64,000 nucleotides of DNA from positions 10,788,429 to 10,852,428 of the forward strand of contig NW_022145613.1 in NCBI RefSeq assembly GCF_000002235.5. The letters run 5' to 3'. Shown piece after piece: positions 1 through 10,363 of the stretch; positions within the stretch are counted from its first letter, which is position 1, and every line of letters begins with the position of its first letter. The stretch comes from Strongylocentrotus purpuratus. Its lineage: Eukaryota > Echinodermata > Echinoidea > Camarodonta > Strongylocentrotidae. The position numbers and the translations under genes are program-made. The notes beneath the pieces are model-generated. The model did no database searches. It was not told where the DNA came from and saw only the letters and a list, made by a program, of their open reading frames with translations.

Positions 1-487
1 AATACATAGACTCATATTATCAGGTTTTTCAACTTTATTACTGAGGGAGGAAGTATGTTTAAATGTAAAGTGTTAAATAATAGGAGAAATATATCATGTT
101 TTCTCATATAATTACATAGGAATCGATTCAGTAAGGTTAAATGAACAATCTACTCCGGGGCAGCACGTTCGCAAACAATTTCGAAAAATGTCTAAGGCAA
201 TATCACCCTATCATACCTTTCCCTCATCCTTTCCCTCACCGATTTTTAAATTTGCGAAAATTACGATGACAATAGAGAAATGAGATATATAACAGGGTAT
301 TGGTACTGCCGTTGAGTTTATTTCTCGAAAGCCTTTGCGATCGTTATTTGGCCTTTGTTTTATATTATGATACAGCGGCCCATCCCGCCCATGCTGTGCT
401 GAAATGGCATCATCACATCGAGCATAAACAGAAGCAGCCGTATTGGATGACTGTCGGTGTAGCCAGTGACGAAAAGGGTAAGATATC
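1..487. other. Left-edge non-coding sequence
   Basis: This AT-rich stretch has no splice-framed exon and no recognisable repeat. The open frames on both strands around 211-504 are unsupported by any family resemblance. It is probably intron or upstream sequence of the + strand gene whose exons begin at 1545. Confidence 0.4.
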
Positions 488-682
488 TTAAAGGCCCACT
501 GCACTACTTACAGCTACTTGCGCCCTCTATATAATATACAATGCCTAACCGGTAACCGTTGGTCCCCCATGATCCTCTTTTTCTTATGTTAATTGAGAGC
601 TGATTTGAGGAGATAACCACCTGTCCAGTGACCTTGCAGGGTGGTCTAATCCCTCCTGTACACTAGTACAGATTGCCTTTAA
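488..682. mobile_element. TTAA-flanked MITE, family A, copy 1
   Basis: Begins TTAAAGGCCCACTG and ends GCCTTTAA, so short terminal inverted repeats sit inside TTAA target sites. The interior shares long blocks with the copies at 9927, 36741, 54830 and 61420, for example GAGATAACCACCTGTC and GACCTTGCAGGG. TTAA sites are typical of piggyBac-type transposition, which is the inferred mobiliser. It has no coding capacity. Confidence 0.8.
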
Positions 683-1094
683 GTTCCTCGAGTGCCTGTC
701 CAACTTTCTCTCCTCCATGCAAAACGCCTTTATGGACGTGTAACCCTTGTGATAGGTACATCCATGATGCCTACGAAGCCAGCACATATCAGGCAATAAA
801 AGGAGCGCAGCGGTTGAGCCTAGCTTTCTAAGCCAAATATTATAGTTTGTGTCATTTCACTTGAATGTGTGTAGTGTGTAGTTCTTTCCAATCCCTTTTG
901 CCGTCATTGAAACCCGGCATTGAAAACCTTTTAAATATTTTAATCCTATCACAAGTATACTGCTCAACCTATTAATCCAACTTTCTCTCCTCCAAGTGAA
1001 CCACTCTTGAGCCAACTCACCAGAATAAATCGAAGCATAGACGTTAAACGTCGTGCCCTTTGCAAACGAGACGTCGTTTCAACTGGATTAATAG

Positions 1095-1236
1095 GGACTT
1101 TTAGATTTGCACGTTGACATAGTGGACTGCTACGTGTGGCGTCCTTTTAAAGTACTGGCAGTGCCAGAAGTCACAGTGCCTTAAAAGGCCGTCACACGTA
1201 GCAGTCCACTATGTCGACGTGCAAATCTAAAAGTCC
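1095..1236. repeat. Fold-back hairpin with two 58-bp arms
   Basis: The left arm 1095-1152 is the near-perfect reverse complement of the right arm 1179-1236, with only a few mismatches. The 26-bp spacer contains a smaller palindrome, CTGGCAGTGCCAG. It could be a small fold-back transposon or a structured non-coding element, and it lies upstream of the first visible exon of the left gene. Confidence 0.85.
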
Positions 1237-1544
1237 ATATTATCTGCGCCCACTGCCTGCGCAAATCGAGCCTGAGAAGACCATCAGGGCATACGCTACT
1301 CAACCCAATGTTTGCTATGTCCGTTTTGCATTAACTCTTTTTGTATGTTAGATGGCGCGTCGAAGACAGTCGCTGACACAGTTCTGCGTCAAGCAAATGA
1401 CAAACGCCTCGTGTGCTAGCTACCGACTTTAGCTTGTGTCATTTGCTCTGTACATTCTTTGCCAATTCTGTTTGGCCATCTTTGAAAACATTTTAAAACA
1501 AATGTTATCACAATAATTATTTGTTCAACATCCTCTCCTCCCAG

Positions 1545-1698
1545 TGAAACGGCCCCAGGCTACCACGTCGGGCAGCAAACGAAGCCTAGAGGTAGGGCCT
1601 GACGCAGAGGCAACATTGGAAGGCATCAAGCAAAATTTCCAGAAGACGCAGAAGACGTTGGCTCGAGAAGCATTGCAGGATCTTGAACGACTCGATAG
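1545..1698 (+). CDS. Left gene, first visible exon
   Basis: The acceptor is a pyrimidine tract ending CTCCTCCCAG and the donor is GATAG|gtaacc. It encodes about 50 residues ending in EALQDLERLD, with the Arg codon split AG|G into the next exon. Confidence 0.75.
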
Positions 1699-4341
1699 GT
1701 AACCAGAGCTGTGTTCATTGAAACGATGTAGTATGAACGTTAATGAGACCATTGGATACTGTCAAAATGGGATTTTCAGGTTATGTTTTATTCAATGATG
1801 TCCTCCAACCCAAGCCCTCACCCCCCCCCCCCCTCACCCCCCCTCACCCCCCCCCTCACCCCCCCCCCCCCCCCCCCCCGTCCGAAATAAACCTGCGTCA
1901 ATAAATTTTGAAGATTCGGTGGACAACAATGAAATATACTAACAAGTGTGATCATTTCCTTTCAAAATGTATCTGCTTTCATGTAGGAAGGAAGAATAAA
2001 AACAGCACAAAAGTGCATAAAAATGATACCTGTACTTGAGGTCCCTTTCTCTTCTTTGTTTCATTTGTCTTCTTCTCTCTTATACCTCTTTCCATATGAT
2101 TCACAGGGACAGACAGCGGGTCATAAAGCACAAGTTCCAGATGATAACGCAGAGCCCTCTCTTTGAGAAAACCCTACTCCTTCTTCAGTCAGCTCGAGCT
2201 CATCAGGCCGGCCTCGTCATGAATATAGATACTGATGACGAGATCAAACTCTCTCCATGGTGAGCGCCAACAAATAGTTGCTTTATTTTCGATGACATTA
2301 ACAAATTGTTATGCCCCATAATAATAATTAATATGGTGTGTCGTATCTATACATTTTGCATAACTTTCCATGTTTTAACCATAGAAAACTGTAGGCCTAT
2401 ACTGGATGGTTTATTTCTCAATTTTGAGTGGTCATAATTCTGCGTGACCTGGCGAATGTTTTCTTTTGAGAATAAAGGATTTTCATAAGTATCCCAATGG
2501 ACTATATATTCTCATTTTTTACACTTTTATTCCCAGGTACATGGATCTGAAGGCGAGTGTTGAGGAGGTTTTGGGCAAGTACGACCCGGATGTAATCAGT
2601 ATATTCAACACACTCTCGCATTTCTCGCTCGAAGATGGCAAATCAATTCCTCAAGCAAAGGTAAATTTTCTTACGCTTTTTCTCCATGCTGTAGTTTTAT
2701 AATATTATTATTGCTGCTCGCATATACTTGTTTGTTTGTTTGTTTTATCCGACTGCTAAGTATCTTTGTATATAAGTAATCTACCAGTGGACCGACTGTT
2801 CTAAATCCTCTCCGAGAGACTTGGTAACGAGGACTAATGTCTTACCAAAGGCCGCTAGCGCATCCCCTTGGAATCGAAACCGGGACCTCCCGGTTACGAG
2901 ACCACTGCTCTTTCACTGAGCCATCGCAATTACAACATTCCAATAATGCATAGGTATTATAACCCTTAATCTCGCTAAACTAATTCATTATTTTAAAAGA
3001 ATTGTGAAGATGCCTTTACTATTTTGCTGTTGATTTTGAAGATATGAAAATGTTGAGATAGGAGTACCGTCAAAATCAAAGGGATGACACGGACAATTCT
3101 GTTTTAAGAAATTTCGGGCATTATGGAAATTGCCACCTTCATGTAAGCCATTTATTCTAAAAACTTATAAAGAAACGAGATATTGGTAAACGTCAAGTTT
3201 GAAAATCCCTCTTCTCTGTATCTTTACTGACTTCAAATAATTGTAGCAGTGGCGTAGACAGGTTCGAACACCTGGGGGGGATGACTCAGGGGCGGATCTA
3301 GCTTTTTGCTAAGGGGGGGGGTTGACCAATAATGACGATGCGGAGCATCGTCTACGAGCCGCGAAGCGGCGAGCCGATTTTTTTTTGGGTGTTTTTTTTA
3401 ACCCCGTAAGTGATGTTTTCCTGGCATCTATTAACACGATGGAGACCATAAAAAGCAGTGCATGATAACGTCTTTTTAAATCAAGTAACAGTTAAATACA
3501 CAGTTATATCCAGAGTTATCATGTGTTTGGTTAAGTTACCATGCAGATGAGTTGAATATCTTCTCACAATATTTGCACTTGAAAGGGTTTCTCTCAAGCG
3601 TGCATTCTTTTTTCTTTCTTTCTTTTTTTCTTTCTTTTTTCCCCTTTTTTGGGGGGGGTTTGTTTTTTGGGCCCCCCCCCCCCCGTAGATCCGCGCCTGT
3701 TCAATCTTGTGGTTATCTTGTGGTTTCCAAACCACAAGATAACCACAAAATACTTGTAAGATTTTCTTTTTTTTTACCGTGTGAATGCGGCTAATAACAA
3801 TAAACACAATTACAATAATGATGAGGATTATTATTATCATCATCATAATTATTATTATTATTAATATCATAATTGTTATCATTATTATTATTACTATTAT
3901 TATCATCATTATGACTTATTAAGTAAGCAAATATCATTCCCCAAAACCTGGGGGGGGGGGATGATTGTACATGCCATCCCCCCCCCCCCCCACCTTGTGA
4001 GGTGGGGGGATGCATCCCCCTCATCCCCCCCGTTGTCTACGCCCCTGAATTGTAGTGAAGGTTGTATTTTGCCTAACAGCTTTGAATGAGATGATAGCTT
4101 GCGTCATAATTGAGCCCTGGGCTTTGTCTTATCAACAGTTGCGATTAATTGCAACTTATTTGCGATTGATATAAATCGCAACTAATACGAGATAGGAGAC
4201 TGCAAACTTGCGATTGATTGGAGGACTTTCGGTTGATTTGGATCAATCGCAACTCTTTATATTAAAGACGGGGCCCAGGTCTTCAGAAACTAGTTCCATG
4301 TGATGTGATGTAGTCGGCATACTCAGTAGATTTATACAGGT

Positions 4342-4385
<44 letters not shown>

Positions 4386-4391
4386 GAGACA

Positions 4392-4445
<54 letters not shown>

Positions 4446-4878
4446 ACGAAAAAAGGGCAATAGAAAGTCATTATTTGTTTGCTTATTCGTTCCTTTACAT
4501 ACTGAACTAATTATATGTCTGTTTGGGAAGATCGTAAATTTACATTTCCTGCAAATCCTTGAAATGACTATTTTTCAATGTTTCGGTGCATTTTAAAAGA
4601 CCGTCCCCTCCAATACGAATAATATAATACATGGGCAGTTAGTTGCCTCTCCACCATCTGCTATCTGTTCGCATGTCATCTTTTTTTTACACTAGGAGAA
4701 GTTATGTTTACTGGTGATGTCGATGCCGGCAAGCGATCTCTTAACCATCCCCATGCAGCTCGCCATCGCCTTCGTCCTAGAAGAGATCTTCTGGGCCGCT
4801 CCCCGTGCCTTGGCCCAGTGGCTTCATCACAAGAAAGTACCCCTCATCATCGACATCGATCTGCAAGCAACGACCTAG
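1545..4878 (+). CDS. Unrecognised gene, C-terminal part (four exons)
   Basis: Four exons (1545-1698, 2107-2259, 2537-2660, 4696-4878) have consensus acceptors and donors and join in compatible phases to give about 203 codons ending in TAG at 4876-4878. The 5' part lies upstream and was not found; the first visible exon enters with two bases of a split codon. The protein starts basic and polar (residues such as KRPQATTSGSKRS). A charged helix-forming stretch follows (TLEGIKQNFQKTQKTLAREA), then alpha-helical segments. The last exon is hydrophobic and amphipathic (LLTIPMQLAIAFVLEEIFWA). There are no signal peptide, zinc motif or catalytic signatures. I do not recognise the family. The structure and codon use look like a real conserved helical protein rather than a chance set of open frames. 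Confidence 0.75.
1801..1880. repeat. Poly-C tract with TCA interruptions
   Basis: Runs of C broken by TCA triplets, about 70 bp long, in the first visible intron of the left gene. It is a simple repeat and prone to length error in assembly. Confidence 0.9.
2107..2259 (+). CDS. Left gene, second visible exon
   Basis: The acceptor is TGATTCACAG|GGAC and the donor is CCATG|gtgagc. It encodes DRQRVIKHKFQMITQSPLF and a leucine-rich stretch, then an acidic NIDTDDE segment. The Trp codon TG|G is split across the next junction. Confidence 0.8.
2537..2660 (+). CDS. Left gene, third visible exon
   Basis: The acceptor is TTTTATTCCCAG|GTAC and the donor is CAAAG|gtaaat. It encodes YMDLKASVEEVLGKYDPDVI and onward for 41 whole codons, ending in phase 0. 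That matches the phase-0 start of the exon at 4696. Confidence 0.8.
2737..2930 (-). mobile_element. tRNA-derived SINE, minus strand
   Basis: Read on the minus strand it begins with a tRNA-like head containing the A-box-like GGCTCAGTGAAAGAGC and the B-box-like GGTTTCGATTCC. A body shared with the SINE at 31951 follows (GATGCGCTAG..CCTTTGGTAAG, then TTAGCAGTCGG), and it ends in a CAAA-type tail. It lies in the last intron of the left gene. Confidence 0.85.
3287..3699. mobile_element. Inner MITE nested in the 3247-4047 element
   Basis: The left end CAGGGGCGGATCTAG pairs with the right end GTAGATCCGCGCCTG. The interior has no credible coding frame and contains G and C homopolymers. A similar left end, CAGTGGCGGATCC, occurs near 59636. 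Confidence 0.7.
3707..3748. repeat. Perfect 20-bp-arm palindrome
   Basis: TTGTGGTTATCTTGTGGTTT is followed by CC and then its exact reverse complement, giving a 42-nt hairpin with a 2-nt loop. It sits directly after the inner MITE terminus. Confidence 0.9.
3790..3915. repeat. ATT/ATC trinucleotide microsatellite
   Basis: A degenerate run of ATT, ATC and AAT triplets. Low-complexity open frames on both strands here are artefacts of this repeat. Confidence 0.9.
4112..4279. mobile_element. Short MITE with GCCCTGGG/CCCAGG ends
   Basis: The left end GAGCCCTGGGCTTTGTCTT is mirrored by the right end AAGACGGGGCCCAGG. The interior repeats GCGATT/AATCGC words (TTGCGATTAATTGCAAC, TTGCGATTGAT). It is non-coding. 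Confidence 0.65.
4345..4442. repeat. (AG)n microsatellite
   Basis: About 95 bp of AG repeats with ACATAGAGACAG interruptions. The serine-leucine open frame on the minus strand across it is an artefact. Confidence 0.95.
4696..4878 (+). CDS. Left gene, terminal exon
   Basis: The acceptor is a T-rich tract ending ACACTAG|GAGAAG. It is read in phase 0 as EKLCLLVMSMPASDL and a hydrophobic helix-rich region, ending PLIIDIDLQATT and TAG. The different frame that is also open here (from 4704) does not fit the splice phase and was not used. Confidence 0.75.
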   Translation, partial: EKLCLLVMSMPASDLLTIPMQLAIAFVLEEIFWAAPRALAQWLHHKKVPLIIDIDLQATT

Positions 4879-4952
4879 TCATCCACGGTTTCAAGTTTCG
4901 TCTTCCATTTTGCACTACAATAGTTAACGGATGACATAATAGATATAGATTC

Positions 4953-5313
4953 AGTGTGCGCGGTATAACAATTAGTTTATCTATTATTTGGATTTAATTC
5001 TATAGAAAGTTATCAAGAACTTGCGTTAGTCAGTAATAATTCGAATTCCAAAAGTCCGTGCGATATTCGCACTATTCAACAACAAAACTCAAATAATTTT
5101 CAATTGAAATTTTCTCCTGCATCATGTATTCAGTTTAGTGTGCGCGGTATAATAATTAGTCTATCGATAGTTTGGTTTTATTTCAATAGAAAGTTATCAA
5201 GAACTTGTGCCCAATTTCCAAAGGTCAGAGCGATATTCGCACTATTTAACAACAAAAACTCAAAGAATATCAAATAAAATTTTCTTCGGCATTATGTATT
5301 CCTTTTAGGAACT
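4953..5313. repeat. Tandem duplication, two units of about 184 bp
   Basis: AGTGTGCGCGGTATAA occurs at 4953 and again at 5137. It is followed both times by similar blocks (AGAAAGTTATCAAGAACTTG, GCGATATTCGCACTAT). The units have diverged by scattered substitutions, so this is not a recent copy. Confidence 0.85.
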
Positions 5314-5884
5314 ATAAATCTTTAAGAAACGAGGCTATAATAGTCTAGGTTTGGAGAAGTTAACCATTGGTCGTTATACAATACTTCGGGCCAACCAAGG
5401 TATCACATTTAAACGGAAACCGGCTCAATGTTTCGGCAGAAATTCATATATTCAGGGTGCGAAATTGCACAACAGAAAGTGAGGTGGATTAGGACCGCGT
5501 TCCATCCTGCTTAAATACTTTTAAACTCCTGAGCGATCAATTTATATTTTATAAAACTAGAGACTTTATTTGGAGTGTTTACAAACAAAAATGAAACGAT
5601 GTCTGTATTAAAGCTTAGAACGCATAATTCTTGTCATGTGATAACAATAGATGTTATCAACAAAATAAGAGTCAGGTTTTGAAATCTTATTACAAATACA
5701 ATTGTTAAGACTTGATTTGACTTTGCGGCTATTGGTGTAGGACTGCGTTTGAGGTTTATTTTATTGCGATTATGCTCCAAGGAACTGATCTGTTTGTCTT
5801 TCTAGAGAATATTGTTAGTATGAAATGAAAAAACATTTGAACGAGCGTTTTGTGTCTTTTGTTGTTATTGCTTGCCTGTAACCA

Positions 5885-6065
5885 CAACCAATCAATCTGT
5901 CAATCAATCAATAAACCGATCCATCAATCAACAAACCTGCCAATGAATGAAGGAATGAATCAACACATCAACCAAGCAATCAATCCGTCAACCAATCATT
6001 CAATAAATCATCCAATTAATTAATTAATCAATCAATTTGTCAATAAATAAATTCGTCAATCACTG
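5885..6065. repeat. Degenerate CAAT-rich simple repeat
   Basis: Interspersed AATCAATC, CAACC and AATTAATTAATC words with roughly 4-bp periodicity over about 180 bp. Confidence 0.8.
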
Positions 6066-6972
6066 ATTGAAATCAAACAGTTTGATGTTGCACATTTACC
6101 TGTAACGATATCCATTCCTCACAGCTAAATTAAATAGTTACAATCTCATTTGAATACTGAGAAAGTATCATCACCAATGTTCAATGATAAAATTTGTAGC
6201 ACAGCAGAATTTTATTCACGAGACAAAAATAGAACTTTTGAACTATACAGATTTGTTTCTTTTTCCAGTTAAATTCCCTCAACCTCTCTGAGTAATTCGT
6301 TCAAAGAAGTCAGCAATAAAGACAAAACATTTTCATAACTCACAACCGAGTCGCAGCAGTGAAATGTACATCATCTATACTCCTTAAGGCAATTGTCTCA
6401 CAAATTTCATCCAATATTACATCTAAAATACTCTTTAAAAAAAAATTAATATCACCATTCTTGCTCACGAAAAACAAAGTAAAAAGGAATGTGCAGTGCA
6501 ATGTTATGTGCCACAAGATATTTAATTCCAATTCATTCAGAACATGTGAAATAAAATCTGTTTCAATCAAAATCTTTAGTACACATATATACATCAATTA
6601 TATCCAGACTTTAAAAAAAAATTGGTTAATTTTCCTGATTAATACCAATAACTTTAATAATTGGCATTCAATAAATTTCATTCCACACAAGATATCAAGT
6701 ATAAAGTAATTTTTGACATACCACCGATGTATTTTAGAAAATACAAAATCTCTCAATATTGAGTCTATGGGCAATTATGAACAAAGATCAAGTACTATCC
6801 TGACTAGTCCCTTCTTAATTCTAGTATCCTAGTCATACAAGGCTATTTATGTTCTTCCATATAAGATAAGATATACAGAGTTTTGTTTCAAATAATGCCA
6901 TTTATTTTAGAAAATATAAATCTCCCAACATTGAATAACTCTTATTCAAACAAAAACTGAAAAAGCCACTCA

Positions 6973-7011
<39 letters not shown>

Positions 7012-7012
7012 A
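6973..7012. repeat. (TA)n(GA)n microsatellite
   Basis: An AT dinucleotide run passes directly into AG dinucleotides. Confidence 0.9.
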
Positions 7013-9926
7013 ATTATAAATACGATTAATACTTTGATATATAAACCTGTATATGTATCTTTCAATTCGTGCATTATGAATAAATTTACAAATGACACAG
7101 TAAAAGAAGAGAAAAAGTGGGAAAACTGACATTCATTCACCCCATCATGTCTGATAGTTTGAGTCTCCCATGATTTTGATATTCATCAAAGATTCAAACC
7201 TACGGCTATGTTTCAGAGTATGAGGTAGAGATGTGCTACCAATTTCACAAACAAAAAGGAAAATTGTATATTCTTCAGACCATTCCTATTTGAATACATG
7301 TACAGGTATTTTTTACTAATGATGAATAGAATAATTCACACAAAGGCAAAGTAAACTTGAATCCTCATTTTTCATGTGGATTTTTTTTAGCACATTAAAT
7401 TTGATGAGGTCAATTGCATCAGAAGTTTCTTTGGTAAACTTTAATAAGTCCTTTAAGTTAAGGAGCTGAAAGAAAGTTGAAAATTTAGTATATATATATG
7501 AATTCAATTGGTTCATTGTATCGATACCACCAAAATCTTATTTAAGTGGAAACACACACTCCCCCCCCCCCTCCTAACAATGTGGCAGTCTACAGTTTTT
7601 ATCCAAAGCAGATTCATAAGTAAAAAGAACAAGGAAGAAAAATAACTAATTATGTAATGAATCCAAGGAAATAAAACAAACACATGCATAAAATGGGAAT
7701 GGAAATAACCATAAGTGGTGAATTCAGTTTGATATAGAGTAAGTTATTTATATATACAAAATGGATAAGGAAGTTTCAAGTGTTTGGCAAGTTACCTTAG
7801 GTTTGATTGATGTCACATATCAGAGTCCCTCCATCCCAACAACTATTTCAAGAAGATGGATGAATATAAGATTATCAGCCTGTATTCTTGTGGTCATAAA
7901 ATCTGAAGCCACATATTTACTTAATGCATTTCAGAGGATTGTTTTACTAGCATGTAAAACTATTAAAATTTCATATTCCTATTACTTTTGCACTCGTTTG
8001 ATAAAGGATTTCTAGCATTCTAGCATTTCATTTGAAAACGAAATTCCTTGTCTCTTCCCTGTTTTTTTTTCCTAATAAAGATTTATTTCCAGGATCCTTC
8101 TTTCCATTTTGATAGGTTAATAGCATATTAAAAAATAATGCCTCTGGCTACTTCGTTGCGGAGGCAAAACAAACCTACTCCAGGACTGTTACACATTAAG
8201 CAACGACAAAAGACGAAAAGTAATTCTGAAGCGTGAGATTATCTTCTTTTTTTCCCCCTTTTGTTCAGTAGAATTATATGAATTGTCCATGAGCAAGGAA
8301 ACCTATCGCATGTAAGTTGAAAGTGTAAGTTGAAAATGTAAATATATGACAGTTTCCAGGCCAAAAAGGTCATGATATGAAATGAAAACGAAAATAATAT
8401 TGCCATGAAAAAAAAATTAAGTCGATTACAATATACACAAGGCTGCTAATTCGGTTCCAAAACATGTTATATCCATTGAAGTTTGAAAACAAGTTACATC
8501 ACATTAAGAATTTCCAACTGACAAATCACGGTGAAGTGTGATATTCATGAATGGAATTTGGTTCATTGTGTTTCTACAGGATACCCTGAAAATAGCAGTC
8601 TTGTCTACCAAGAATAGACCTGGAAGGTAAACGATTACCAGTCTATTTCTACAAAAGGCTTTAAGGTTTTAATGGACTTCAGCGGGTTAGCCGTATGTCT
8701 GGAGAGTGGGTTCAGTGTGTAGGAATGCATTGTATCACATGATCGAAACGCTATTCAGCGGATACGTTTCTATAGAACTGAGCACACCTCTGGAAACTGT
8801 GGATAATTATAATCTGATTATGGAGTGCTTCTACAGAAGCGTTTACCTGGGAAAGTCTTTAAAAGTCTGGAACTCAACAGTATTTGGAATCCGGTAGAAA
8901 TACAATGATTGTGCTTTTAGAACATACAAATACCACAGAAAAGCACATATTAACCAACCACATGATTACAATTAATACTGGTCTTTTGCGTTTACTACAT
9001 ATGTACAAACTGAGCAGTTTACAAGTTTAATTAGCTTTCTCAAAAATGTACATTAAAGCTTTATAGGCATGATTCCTGAGAAGTTACAAAACTTGGAGAA
9101 CCTTCACATATTTGATACAAATATGCCAATTGCTATTTTATCCGGACTCTGTGCTCCAGCTCAAAATGAATTTTGATTGACTCAATTTTACCAAAGTCCT
9201 TTAATCAATCTTAAACTTGTATTTTGCAGCAATTACGTAAGGAATCGTGATGAATTATCAAACTAAACTCTTCAAAACAGTGCTTAGGGCGCCATCCTAT
9301 CAAGCAGTTGCAACTAGATAACAACTGCAACTCTGAAAGTAAAGAGAATTATAGTGTGCAAGCTTGCAACTGATGGGAGGACTAACGATCCCCCCGGGGC
9401 CCTGTAACTATTAAAACAATTATAATTAAAAAAAAAATTAAAAAATCAACAAAAAAACACACAAAAAATCAGCTTTTTAATACAATTAATCATTAAAATT
9501 CATTGTTTATCCAATCTTGCTGCTAACAATTGTATCTTACCTTCATGGCTTCTATCCGTAACATAAAATCGATTGTAACTATATTTCACAAAAGTACAAT
9601 AGATAGAAAGAGATCGGATTAATTTTGGGGGAGAAAAATGTTACAGGGCCTAGATCAATTGCAAATCTTGATTAATAAGACATAACCATCTCTTACTGTA
9701 TGCATATACAGGGGTGCATGATCCCCTTTATATGTGCTTGTTAGCACATGTAGTAGTCTTCGTTGATTAGGGTTTGTTCAGATATGACACAGTAAACCGC
9801 CGCAAAAAGAGCTGCCATATGTTTTGTTTTACATGTAAATGAATGACAACTGAGCGCAACAAAGTACTTGCATGTATTCGCTGAGCTCTGTTTTATAAGA
9901 TACAGAAATATGAAGCATATCACACT

Positions 9927-10132
9927 TTAAAGCCCCACTGCACTACTTATAGCTAATTGCGCCCTCATACAGCCAACAATGCCAAAGCGGTACCTTTGAT
10001 CCCCCCATGATGCCCTTTCTCTTATGTTAATTGAGAGCTGGTTTGATGAGATAACCACCTGCCAGTGACCTTGCAGGGAGTTAGGTCCATGGTCTAATCC
10101 CTCTATGCCAAACTAGTGCATAGGGGCTTTAA
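9927..10132. mobile_element. TTAA-flanked MITE, family A, copy 2
   Basis: TTAAAGCCCCACTGCACTAC at the left and GGGGCTTTAA at the right form terminal inverted repeats with TTAA on both sides. It lies about 85 bp beyond the KYNU stop codon, so it is probably inside the KYNU 3' UTR or just downstream. Confidence 0.85.
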
Positions 10133-10216
10133 GTCATCATTTTGAAAAAAAACTGTGGTTTTGCGACGTCATATCTGAGCGAGCCTTTAACGAGGTTCTG
10201 GATCGGACCGGTTCTA

Positions 10217-10363
10217 TCAGTCAAGCTCTGAGTCCAGATCGGGCTGGTTCTCGGCGATATCCATGATGGTTTGAAGGGCGTCCATGAATCTCCACACGTC
10301 CATATAGTTACAGTACAGGGGAGCAGGAGCAATGCGAATCACGTTGGGCTTCCTCTCATCGCA
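10217..10363 (-). CDS. KYNU: KYNU exon 13 (terminal)
   Basis: The acceptor, read on the minus strand, is TTATTTCATCAG|TGCGAT. It encodes [20 protein letters not shown] through to DLDSELD, with TGA at 10217-10219 followed at once by TAG. The C-terminal small-domain motif [10 protein letters not shown] matches the family. Confidence 0.95.
   Translation of the reverse strand, partial: CDERKPNVIRIAPAPLYCNYMDVWRFMDALQTIMDIAENQPDLDSELD

Larger units (their letters stand above)
3247..4047. mobile_element. Outer MITE of a nested pair
   Basis: The left end CAGTGGCGTAGACAG is mirrored by the right end GTCTACGCCCCTG. Between them lie a second inverted-repeat element (3287-3699), poly-C and poly-G tracts and an ATT/ATC microsatellite. 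No transposase frame is present. The ends resemble the widespread CAGTGGCGTAG-type DNA transposon termini. Confidence 0.7.
4879..9926. other. Intergenic region between convergent genes
   Basis: AT-rich sequence downstream of the left gene stop and downstream of the KYNU stop, which lies on the other strand. It holds a 184-bp tandem duplication (4953), degenerate CAATCAAT repeats (5885), a TA/GA microsatellite (6973) and inverted-repeat fragments around 9282-9655 (GGCCCTGTAAC mirrored by GTTACAGGGCC). I saw no exon with matching splice sites and phases. Confidence 0.5.

Noticed and set aside
3481..4471. Open frames rich in Ile, Ser-Leu, Asn or Pro
   Set aside because: They are translations of ATT, AG and homopolymer repeats, with no splice context or family resemblance.
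6340..7516. Overlapping frames in the 6-7.5 kb intergenic region
   Set aside because: Low-complexity Lys/Asn/Ile/Phe composition is expected of AT-rich non-coding DNA.
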